64,000 nucleotides of DNA from an uncultured Oscillospiraceae bacterium (GTDB lineage Bacteria; Bacillota; Clostridia; Oscillospirales; Oscillospiraceae), in NCBI GenBank assembly GCA_947630375.1, contig CANRHH010000009.1, forward strand, positions 1 to 64,000, in the 5' to 3' direction. The notes beneath the pieces are model-generated. The model saw only the letters and a list, made by a program, of their open reading frames with translations. It ran no database searches and had not been told where the DNA came from. Each line of letters opens with the position of its first letter. Within the stretch, counting starts at the first letter, position 1. The position numbers were made by a program, and so were the translations under genes. Positions 15,097 to 21,987 of this stretch are shown here, piece after piece.

Positions 15097-16815
15097 ATGA
15101 TGCACAAATCCATTTTCTCTCTGATCGGAGAAAAGAACAGAATACAGCTGCTTATCCTGCTGCCCGTCATGCTGGTCGGCTCCCTGCTGGAGACAGCGGG
15201 CGTCGGCCTGCTGGTGTCGGTCTGCGCCCTGCTCATGGACGGCAGCCGCCTCCAGGAGCATCCCGCCGTTCTGTGGATATGCGGGCATCTTGGCGTACAG
15301 CCCGGGCGGGAGCTGGTCGTCTTTGTCCTTTTTGCCCTGGTGGCGCTGTATGTGATTAAGCCGCTGTATCTGGCCTGGGAGAACTACACCGTAGCCAGGT
15401 TCGTCCGCCTTTCCCGCAGTGCGGCGGCCGTCCGGCTTTTCCGGCGCATCATCCGCGCCCCTTACCCCTTCTTTGTCCGCCACGGCACGGCGGAGATCCA
15501 GACCCTGCTTGGCCGGGACATGGACCAACTGGGTCAATGTCTGAATGCCTGGATGCATCTTTTGCTGGAGGGGCTCGTGGCCGCGGGGATGGGGATCTTT
15601 CTTTTGCTGATGGAGCCGGTCATGACCGCTTTTGCGGCGGCTGGCATCGCTGTCCTCATACTGCTTACCCGGCTGGTGCTGAACCCGATCATAAAGCGGG
15701 CGTCGCAGCGGCAGCGCGCCGCCGGCCGGGCACGGTGGACATGGATCCACCAGGCGGTGGTGGGCATCCGGGATATCCGCGTCGGGCAGCATGAGGATTT
15801 TTTTACCCGGAACTTTGAGCAGACCAACGAGGTATATGCCCGGGCCGAGTATCTGAAGCAGTTCTGGTCAGCGCTCCCCACGCTGTGTATGGAGGCGGCG
15901 GTGGTGCTCTCGGTCCTGGCGTATCTGCTGTTTTTGACCTTCAGCGGCGCGGATCTGACCTATTACCTGCCCGGCCTGTCGGCCCTGGCCCTGACGGCTG
16001 TGCGGCTGCTGCCCACCTGCAACCGGATCAACTCCTGCCTGACCCAGATCGGCTATACCAGGACCTCGGTGGAAGCCCTGTGCCATGCCATGGAGGAGAC
16101 CGAGCCCCGCGCGGAGCTCTCGTGCCCGCAGCGGGAGGTGGCTTTTACCCAGGGGCTCTCCCTGCGGGATGTTTCTTATACCTATGAGGACGGGGCCGAG
16201 GCGACGCTGGCCCATGCGGATCTGGAGATCCCCGCCGGGTCGTCCGTGGGCATCGTGGGTCCTTCCGGCGCAGGCAAAACCACGCTGTTGAACATTCTGC
16301 TCGGCCTGCTGGTGCCAGAGCAGGGAGAAGTCCTGGTGGACGGGGTGCCCCTCGCCCAGTGCTATGAAAGCTATCTGCGCCGGGCGGCCTATGTGCCCCA
16401 AACCACCTTCCTGCTGGACGGCACCATCCGCGACAATGTCGCCCTGGGTGAGGATCCGGCAGTGACCGACGACCGGCGTGTGTGGGCAGCGTTGGAGGAG
16501 GCCGCCTTGGCTGAGATGGTGCATCACCTGCCCAAAGGGTTGGATACTCAGATCGGCGAGCAGGGTATCCGGCTGTCCGGCGGGGAGCGCCAGCGGCTGG
16601 GCCTGGCCCGCACCATCTACCGGGACCCGGCGCTGATCGTTTTTGATGAACCCACTTCCGCGCTGGATCTGGAAACAGAGTCTGCTATTATGGATTCCAT
16701 CCACCGCCTGAAAGGGAAGAAAACACTTGTGATCGTTTCCCACCGGGCCTCTGCCATCGACCGCTGCGATCATGTATATCTGGTTCAAAACCGGGTAGTG
16801 CGGCAGGAGAAATAA
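15097..16815 (+). CDS. ABC flippase/exporter, fused membrane and ATPase domains
   Basis: 572 residues. The N-terminal 330 residues hold about six hydrophobic helices; the rest is the ATPase. Walker A GPSGAGKTT is near 388-396, signature LSGGERQRLGLARTIY near 494 and Walker B LIVFDEPTS near 516, followed by the H-loop VSHRAS. The half-transporter layout and position at the end of a glycan cluster suit a PglK/MsbA-like lipid-linked oligosaccharide flippase. GC content is again as high as the surrounding core genome. The start follows only a weak RBS; ATG 15100 is an alternative. Confidence 0.9.
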   Translation: MMHKSIFSLIGEKNRIQLLILLPVMLVGSLLETAGVGLLVSVCALLMDGSRLQEHPAVLWICGHLGVQPGRELVVFVLFALVALYVIKPLYLAWENYTVARFVRLSRSAAAVRLFRRIIRAPYPFFVRHGTAEIQTLLGRDMDQLGQCLNAWMHLLLEGLVAAGMGIFLLLMEPVMTAFAAAGIAVLILLTRLVLNPIIKRASQRQRAAGRARWTWIHQAVVGIRDIRVGQHEDFFTRNFEQTNEVYARAEYLKQFWSALPTLCMEAAVVLSVLAYLLFLTFSGADLTYYLPGLSALALTAVRLLPTCNRINSCLTQIGYTRTSVEALCHAMEETEPRAELSCPQREVAFTQGLSLRDVSYTYEDGAEATLAHADLEIPAGSSVGIVGPSGAGKTTLLNILLGLLVPEQGEVLVDGVPLAQCYESYLRRAAYVPQTTFLLDGTIRDNVALGEDPAVTDDRRVWAALEEAALAEMVHHLPKGLDTQIGEQGIRLSGGERQRLGLARTIYRDPALIVFDEPTSALDLETESAIMDSIHRLKGKKTLVIVSHRASAIDRCDHVYLVQNRVVRQEK

Positions 16816-16884
16816 GGCCGCCGGCTTTTTTAGCCTTTCTGAGCTGCCTCAGGCGTCTCTCTCCGCCTTTACCACCTTAAGCAT

Positions 16885-16930
16885 GAAAACAGGGCATGGC
16901 TGCCGTGCTGGCAGACCATGCCCTGTTTTC
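16885..16930. terminator. Bidirectional terminator between flippase and symporter genes
   Basis: GAAAACAGGGCATGG (16885-16899) pairs with CCATGCCCTGTTTTC (16916-16930). A T-rich stretch lies on each side, serving the two convergent genes. Confidence 0.85.
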
Positions 16931-16970
16931 TTTGACGTATTCTATTAGGGCTTATTGAAAGCCTTTCACT

Positions 16971-18389
16971 TCACGCCATGCGGCTGGGGTGTTTTTTATA
17001 GGTCAGCAGGCTGACGGAGACCAGCAGGATCAGGCAGACCGCCGCGCCGGGCAGGGTGGGCCCCAGGCCCAGCGGGGACCCGGCCGCCCGCCACAGGGCG
17101 CAGGTGAGAAATCCGCCTGTCACCGAGGCGATGATTCCCGCGCCGGTGGCCTTCTTCCAGTACAGGGCGGCCAGGGCCGGGATGCCCGCCGCCGCGGCGT
17201 AGAAGTTGTAGATGGTGGTCAGGATCGTATAGGCGCTCTGGACATACAGAGCGATGGCCAGGGCGGAGAAGGCCAGCACCACGCTCATGAGCCGGGACAG
17301 GAGCAGCTCCGTTTTCTCGCTCATGTCCGGCTTGGCGGTCTTGGCGATGTCCTCCACCACGGTCTGCATGGAGACCAGCAGGTAACTGTCCGCCGTGCTC
17401 ATCATCACCGAGAAGATCCCGGCCAGGGCCAGCCCCGTCAGCCCGGCGGGCAGGCTGACAACGGTCAGCGCCGGGATCACCGCCTCGGAGCTGCCGTAGG
17501 TCTCGATCAGGTCAGGCATCAGCTGCTGGGCGGCCAGGGCCATCACCAAAATCATGCACACGCACACGGCGTACACCGCGGTGCCCAGGAACATGCCCCG
17601 CTTGGCGGCCTTCCGGCTCTTGGCGGCAAAGGCCCGCTGCCACATCTCCGCTCCGGCCATGGTGATGACCAGATAGCTCAAAATGTCCCCTAACAGCCGC
17701 CCGTCCACCTTGGGGATGAGATATTGGGTGTCGATCTGGGAGAGGAATTTCCCCAGGCCGCCGATGCTGGTGATGCTGGAGACGGGCACCATGATGTACA
17801 CGAACAGCACCAGCATGAAGAACTGGAGCACGTCGGTGTACACCACGCCGAAGAGGCCGGAGGCGCCGGTGTAGATGATGAAGATCACCGTGGCGATCAG
17901 GGCGCCCGCCTCATAGGACAGGCCGATGTTTTTCCCCAGGAGCTTGATGATGGTGGCCGTGGCGGTGACCTGGGAGGCAACGGTCCCCATCATGGCAAAG
18001 GCGATGAGCACGGCGATCAGCGCCTTGGCTTTTTTCCCGAAGCGGAACTCAAACAGGGAGGGGATGGAGGAGATACCGTGCTTCTCCCCCACGTCATAGA
18101 TACGCCCGGCGTAGGCCGAGAACAGAAACATGCCCACCATGTAGGGCAGGGCGGTCATCAGGCACTCGATGCCGCTGGTATAGCCCAGGCCGGCCCGGCC
18201 CATCATGGAGCTGCCGCCGATGATGGTGGCGCAGACGGTGGCCAGCAGGACGGGGGTGCCCAGGGAGTGGTCCGCCGCGTAGAAATCCTCCCGGTTTTTC
18301 ACCCGCTTCATGAAGCGCACGCCGATCAGCAGCATGCCCAGCAGATACGCCCCCACGATCAACAGGTCCAGAACAGTTACTTCACTCAT
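16971..18389 (-). CDS. Sodium:solute symporter (SSS family)
   Basis: 472 residues with about 13 hydrophobic segments, the usual SSS architecture. Family features include an N-terminal periplasmic-side helix, then FYAADHSLGTPVLLATVCA, IIGGSSMMGRAGLGY and a conserved GLALAGIFSVMMSTADSYLL stretch that resembles the Na2 site of PutP/PanF relatives. It imports a small solute with sodium. Its 5' leader carries a c-di-AMP riboswitch with a terminator hairpin. That signal commonly controls potassium and osmolyte transport, so a compatible solute (proline, betaine or similar) is a reasonable inference for the substrate. Confidence 0.9.
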   Translation of the reverse strand: MSEVTVLDLLIVGAYLLGMLLIGVRFMKRVKNREDFYAADHSLGTPVLLATVCATIIGGSSMMGRAGLGYTSGIECLMTALPYMVGMFLFSAYAGRIYDVGEKHGISSIPSLFEFRFGKKAKALIAVLIAFAMMGTVASQVTATATIIKLLGKNIGLSYEAGALIATVIFIIYTGASGLFGVVYTDVLQFFMLVLFVYIMVPVSSITSIGGLGKFLSQIDTQYLIPKVDGRLLGDILSYLVITMAGAEMWQRAFAAKSRKAAKRGMFLGTAVYAVCVCMILVMALAAQQLMPDLIETYGSSEAVIPALTVVSLPAGLTGLALAGIFSVMMSTADSYLLVSMQTVVEDIAKTAKPDMSEKTELLLSRLMSVVLAFSALAIALYVQSAYTILTTIYNFYAAAAGIPALAALYWKKATGAGIIASVTGGFLTCALWRAAGSPLGLGPTLPGAAVCLILLVSVSLLTYKKHPSRMA

Positions 18390-18432
18390 AGGTCATTCCT
18401 CCTTTTTGATGGTTGCCCAATGAACGCAAAAC

Positions 18433-18450
18433 GCCACCCTTCCGGGTGGC
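18433..18450 (-). terminator. Riboswitch expression-platform terminator
   Basis: In the minus-strand leader, GCCACCC-GGAA-GGGTGGC is followed by GTTTTGCGTT. It lies between the aptamer and the symporter start, placed to stop transcription when c-di-AMP is bound. Confidence 0.6.
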
Positions 18451-18519
18451 AGAGGATCTTCCCTATGAAAGAAACCGAAGCAAAGAGCGGCTAAAGCTAT
18501 AGATAGAGATAGCAAAAAC

Positions 18520-18646
18520 TGCGCATGCACTTCTCCTCTGCCTGACGGGATTAGCTGACGGGTTAGGGGGAGGCCCCCTTCCAAAACGGATACACCCCAA
18601 AAATTGGTTCTCCCGCTGGCGCCGAACGCCACTCGACATTTGCGCA
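18520..18646 (-). promoter_or_regulatory. c-di-AMP riboswitch (ydaO-yuaA class)
   Basis: Read on the minus strand, the leader contains the class hallmarks in order: GGGAGAACCA, TTGGGGTGTATCC, a GGGGG...CCCCC stem, then CCCGTCAGCTAATCCCG and GGC. The ends TGCGCA (18641-18646) and TGCGCA (18520-18525) can close the P1 helix, giving about 127 nt, as usual for the class. Members bind two c-di-AMP molecules and most switch genes off. The downstream gene is a solute symporter, in keeping with c-di-AMP control of turgor. Confidence 0.9.
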
Positions 18647-18672
18647 TCATCGTGCGTCTTTTGATGAAAATA

Positions 18673-18721
18673 ATTATATCAAAAAAGCGAAGAAATTACA
18701 AGAGGTAATTCTCCGCTTTTG
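18673..18721 (-). promoter_or_regulatory. Symporter promoter overlapping the azlD terminator hairpin
   Basis: Minus strand -35 TTGTAA (18701-18696), 17 bp, -10 TATAAT (18678-18673). The -35 lies within an imperfect hairpin (about 18683-18721) that ends in six T residues and would terminate the azlCD transcript. Terminator and promoter thus share sequence. Confidence 0.75.
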
Positions 18722-18784
18722 TGGGTTTGCATACTTTTTGTGGTTCTTTATCTAAATTTGTGTTTAGGGACCGGGCGCAGGGCG

Positions 18785-19096
18785 CTAAAGCAGGCGCAGG
18801 AGCGCCATATACAGGCCCGTGCCGCCGACGATGCTGAGGAACGTGCTGTGCCGCCATTTGTGCAGCAGGGCCGTGGCCAGCGCCGCGATCAGCCCGGCGG
18901 TGGCAGCGCTCCCCCCGTCCACCGTGTCCTGCAGGCTGTAGACGACCAGCACGGCCATAATGGCCGAGGGCAGGGTCTGGCCCAGGCGTTCAAGCCAGGC
19001 CGGCATCGTCCGCTGTCCGCTGAAGATCACAAAGGGCAGCGCCCGGAGGCTGAAGGTGATCCCAGCGGCCAGGAGGATCATAGTATAGGTCCTCAT
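18785..19096 (-). CDS. azlD: AzlD-family branched-chain amino acid exporter subunit
   Basis: 103 residues from ATG 19096, which overlaps the azlC stop as ATGA; upstream in-frame codons belong to an azlC-overlapping reading frame. It is small and hydrophobic, with about four helices and the family opening LLAAGITFSLRALPFVIF. AzlD pairs with AzlC to export branched-chain amino acids and analogues. No Lrp/AsnC-type regulator is adjacent. The hairpin at 18683-18721 ends the unit. Confidence 0.88.
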   Translation of the reverse strand: MRTYTMILLAAGITFSLRALPFVIFSGQRTMPAWLERLGQTLPSAIMAVLVVYSLQDTVDGGSAATAGLIAALATALLHKWRHSTFLSIVGGTGLYMALLRLL

Positions 19097-19779
19097 GCGT
19101 TCCCCTCCCTCTCCGTTTGATGCAGCTGCCCATAGAGCAGGATCAGCCCGGACACGAATAGCAGCGCCGGAAGGATAAAGGTCTGTTTGCCGAAAAGCAG
19201 CAGGCAGAGCACGCCCACAACGCCGCCGGCTATAGGCTCGAAATGTTCCTTTTGTTTTTCCCACTGGTCCACCAGGATCGTGATAAAAAGAGCCGTCATG
19301 CAGAAGTCGATCCCCGTCAGGTCAAAGGGGAGCACCTGGCCCAGGGCCGCCCCGATCGCCGAGGCCCCCATCCAGTAAATCCGGCTCAGCAGCGCCACTA
19401 AGAACATGGTATCCTTCCTGGCGGGGTCCTCCCTGTCCAGCGAGCAGTTGACGGCGTAAGTCTCGTCCGACATGGTGTGGATCATATACAGCTTTCGCCT
19501 CCCCATGGCTTTGAAATCCTCTAAGAAGGTCAGGCTGTAAAAGGTCTGCCGGCTGTTCATCAAAAGCGCCGTCAGAGCTACTGTGAGATAAGAGGCCCCG
19601 CCGCTCAAAAAGGTGATCAGGACGAACTGAAAAGCGCCGGTATAGACCGTAAAGCTGGTAAAGAGCGCGGTATACCAGGCATAACCCGCCTCGTTCATCA
19701 TCAGCCCATAAGCCAGGCCGACAAACAGATAGCTGAAGAAAATAGGCAGAGATTTTTGGAACGCCGTTTTAAAGGCCAT
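19093..19779 (-). CDS. azlC: AzlC-family branched-chain amino acid exporter subunit
   Basis: 228 residues with several hydrophobic helices. Family signatures are the N-terminal PIFFSYLFVGLAYGLMM, the TVYTGAFQFVLI segment, and LLMNSRQTFYSLTFLEDFK (a well-conserved NxR motif region). It forms the larger subunit of the AzlCD exporter. The gene overlaps azlD by 4 nt. Its promoter lies back to back with that of the TetR gene at 19999. Confidence 0.9.
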   Translation of the reverse strand: MAFKTAFQKSLPIFFSYLFVGLAYGLMMNEAGYAWYTALFTSFTVYTGAFQFVLITFLSGGASYLTVALTALLMNSRQTFYSLTFLEDFKAMGRRKLYMIHTMSDETYAVNCSLDREDPARKDTMFLVALLSRIYWMGASAIGAALGQVLPFDLTGIDFCMTALFITILVDQWEKQKEHFEPIAGGVVGVLCLLLFGKQTFILPALLFVSGLILLYGQLHQTEREGNA

Positions 19780-19822
19780 CCGCTTCTCCCCCTTTCACAC
19801 GGAAAATCGCCGGATTTCGCTT

Positions 19823-19851
19823 ATTATAACCCTCTCCACCTGTCAATTCAA
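19823..19851 (-). promoter_or_regulatory. azlC: azlCD promoter
   Basis: Minus strand -35 TTGAAT (19851-19846), 17-bp spacer, -10 TATAAT (19828-19823), about 43 nt before the azlC start. Confidence 0.7.
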
Positions 19852-19872
19852 CAGGGTTTTTTCAAATATGTC

Positions 19873-19922
19873 TTGACACCGCGTCAGGATCGCGCTATAC
19901 TGATCATGCTGACATTGTGTCA
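19873..19922 (+). promoter_or_regulatory. Promoter with two TGAC-N5-GTCA operators
   Basis: TTGACA (19873-19878), 17 bp, TATACT (19896-19901). Two similar 13-bp dyads, TGACACCGCGTCA (19874-19886, over the -35) and TGACATTGTGTCA (19910-19922, just past the start site), lie 36 bp apart. They are probable autoregulatory sites of the TetR protein encoded next. Confidence 0.7.
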
Positions 19923-19998
19923 AAACGCATGGTTCAGGCGAAGGGATCGGAAAAGGCGGTCCCCCCAAAAAACGCCGGAAGCAGAAGGAGGGCAAAAA

Positions 19999-20619
19999 AT
20001 GTCGAAAAGTTCCCCGGAACAGATAGAAGCCCGCAGGGAGGAGATCATCAACGCCTGCGAAAAGCTCTATCAGACGATGAGCTTCAAGGAGATCACCATC
20101 AAGGAGATTGGGAACATCACCAGCTTTACCCGCACCTCCATTTACAACTATTTTCAGACGAAGGAAGAGATCTTCCTGGCCCTGCTGAAGCGGGAATATA
20201 CGCTGTGGATCGCCTCTCTGCGGCAGTCGATGGAGCGGCACGAACAGATGAGCAAGGACGAATTTGCCGCCCTGCTGGCCCGCTCCTTAGAGGAGCGCCC
20301 CCAGCTGCTGAAGATCCTGTCCATGAACCACTATGACATGGAGACCGGCAGCCGCCCGGAGCATTTGGCGGCGTTCAAGGTCGTCTACGGAGAGTCTATC
20401 TGCACGGTGCGCTCCGGCCTCGACAAATATTTCCCGGACATGTCGGATCAGGAGAAGCAGGATTTTATCTACACCTTTTTCCCGTTCCTGTTCGGCATCT
20501 ATCCCTACACCTTTGTCACCGAAAAGCAGCGGGCCGCCATGGAAGCGGCGGGTGTCAACTATGTATTTATGACGATCTATGAGATCACCTATCACTGTGT
20601 AAAAAAATTATTGCATTAA
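19999..20619 (+). CDS. TetR-family regulator of the flavodoxin operon
   Basis: 206 residues from ATG 19999, set by AAGGAGG 8 nt upstream. N-terminal HTH at about residues 10-57 (ITIKEIGNITSFTRTSIYNY, then FQTKEEIFLALL). The C-terminal domain is the TetR_C type with a central QLLKILSMNHYD helix. The promoter carries two 13-bp dyads. The gene is followed 16 nt later by a flavodoxin and then a CMD-cupin protein, so it probably senses a reactive small molecule handled by that pair. Confidence 0.9.
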   Translation: MSKSSPEQIEARREEIINACEKLYQTMSFKEITIKEIGNITSFTRTSIYNYFQTKEEIFLALLKREYTLWIASLRQSMERHEQMSKDEFAALLARSLEERPQLLKILSMNHYDMETGSRPEHLAAFKVVYGESICTVRSGLDKYFPDMSDQEKQDFIYTFFPFLFGIYPYTFVTEKQRAAMEAAGVNYVFMTIYEITYHCVKKLLH

Positions 20620-20635
20620 AACGGAGGAGAGAACC

Positions 20636-21115
20636 ATGAGCAAAACATTGGTAGCGTATTTCAGCGCCAGCGGGACCACGGCCCGGGCCGCCCGGGAGCT
20701 GGCCAAGGCGGCGGGGGCGGATCTGTATGAGATCAGGCCCGCGGTGCCGTACACCAAGGCAGACCTGAACTGGATGGACAAAAAGGCCCGCAGCACCCTG
20801 GAGATGAACGACAGGTCCAGCCGCCCCGCTTTAGCGGACCGGAGCGCCAACATCGGGGCCTATGACACGATCCTGCTGGGCTTCCCCATCTGGTGGTACA
20901 CGGCGCCCCGGATCGTCAACAGCTTTTTGGAGAGCTACGACTTTTCCGGCAAGAAGATCGTCCTTTTCGCCACCTCCGGCGGCAGCGGCCTGGGCGGGAC
21001 TGCGGCGGCGCTGAAGGGCTCCGTGGCGGCGGATACCAAGATCATCGAGGGCAGGATGCTCAACGGCGGCCAGACTGCGGCCGGTCTGAAGGCCTGGGCA
21101 GAACAGATCCTGTAA
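20636..21115 (+). CDS. Flavodoxin
   Basis: 159 residues. The FMN phosphate loop is FSASGTTARAA near residues 9-19. GFPIWWYTAPRIVNSFLE is the 60s loop that stacks on the flavin, and FATSGGSGLGGT is the third cofactor loop. It belongs to the flavodoxin_4 group of short-chain FMN proteins, often quinone or nitro-compound reductase partners. It is in an operon with a TetR regulator and a CMD-cupin fusion. Confidence 0.9.
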   Translation: MSKTLVAYFSASGTTARAARELAKAAGADLYEIRPAVPYTKADLNWMDKKARSTLEMNDRSSRPALADRSANIGAYDTILLGFPIWWYTAPRIVNSFLESYDFSGKKIVLFATSGGSGLGGTAAALKGSVAADTKIIEGRMLNGGQTAAGLKAWAEQIL

Positions 21116-21130
21116 GAGAGGGAGAGAAAC

Positions 21131-21886
21131 ATGGAAAAGATCACACAGACCGCGGGCAGAGCTCAGTTAGGCGATTTTGCGCCGGATTTTGCCCATTTTA
21201 ACGACGACATTCTCTTTGGCGAGAACTGGAACAACCCGGATATCGACTTAAAGACCCGCTGCATCCTCACGGTGGTGGCGCTGATGTCCTCGGGGATCAC
21301 GGACTCCTCCTTAGTGTACCATCTGGAAAATGCCAAGGCCCACGGCGTGAGCCGCCCGGAGATCGCCGCCATCGTGACCCACGTGGGTTTCTATGTGGGC
21401 TGGCCCAAGGCCTGGGCGGTGTTCCGCCTGGCCAAGGACGTGTGGAGCGAGGCGGAGCCGGCGCTGACGGAGAAGGACCGGTATCAGAGCACCCTTCTGT
21501 TCCCCATCGGCGCGCCCAACGACGGCTTCAAGCAGTATTTCAGCGGCCAGAGCTACCTGGCCCCGGTGTCCAAAGAGCAGGTGGGCATTTTCAACGTGAC
21601 CTTTGAGCCCGGCTGCCGGAACAACTGGCACATCCACCACGCCGACAAGGGCGGCGGACAGATCCTGATCTGCGTCGGCGGGCGCGGGTACTACCAGGCG
21701 TGGGGCCAGGAGGCCGTGGAGATGAAGCCCGGCGACTGCGTCAATATCCCCGCCGGGGTCAAGCACTGGCACGGGGCCGCGCCGGACAGCTGGTTTTCCC
21801 ATCTGGCCGTGGAGGTGCCGGGGGAGAACGGCTCCAACGAATGGCTGGAGCCGGTGGACGGCGCCCAGTACGGCGTCTTGAAATAA
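21131..21886 (+). CDS. Carboxymuconolactone decarboxylase-cupin fusion
   Basis: 251 residues with two domains. Residues 10-100 are CMD/AhpD-like (CILTVVALMSSGITDSSLVY, HLENAKAHGVSRPEIAAIV) but lack an evident CxxC peroxidatic pair. Residues 140-235 form a cupin with metal-binding WHIHHADKGGGQILICVGG and a second HWHG motif. Such fusions are annotated in many gut Firmicutes next to flavodoxins, and their reaction is uncertain. A role in removing a reactive carbonyl or quinone fits the context. It ends at a strong terminator. Confidence 0.87.
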   Translation: MEKITQTAGRAQLGDFAPDFAHFNDDILFGENWNNPDIDLKTRCILTVVALMSSGITDSSLVYHLENAKAHGVSRPEIAAIVTHVGFYVGWPKAWAVFRLAKDVWSEAEPALTEKDRYQSTLLFPIGAPNDGFKQYFSGQSYLAPVSKEQVGIFNVTFEPGCRNNWHIHHADKGGGQILICVGGRGYYQAWGQEAVEMKPGDCVNIPAGVKHWHGAAPDSWFSHLAVEVPGENGSNEWLEPVDGAQYGVLK

Positions 21887-21905
21887 GCGCGGAAAGCCAT
21901 AATCT

Positions 21906-21947
21906 AAAAAATCTGCACCGGAATGAAAATTCCGGTGCAGATTTTTT
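21906..21947. terminator. Bidirectional terminator, 19-bp perfect stem
   Basis: AAAAAATCTGCACCGGAAT (21906-21924), loop GAAA, and its exact complement at 21929-21947. It separates convergent genes. Confidence 0.92.
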
Positions 21948-21987
21948 GTGGGGGAGCGTAGAGGGGCGTTTCCGGCGGCTCCGGGCG

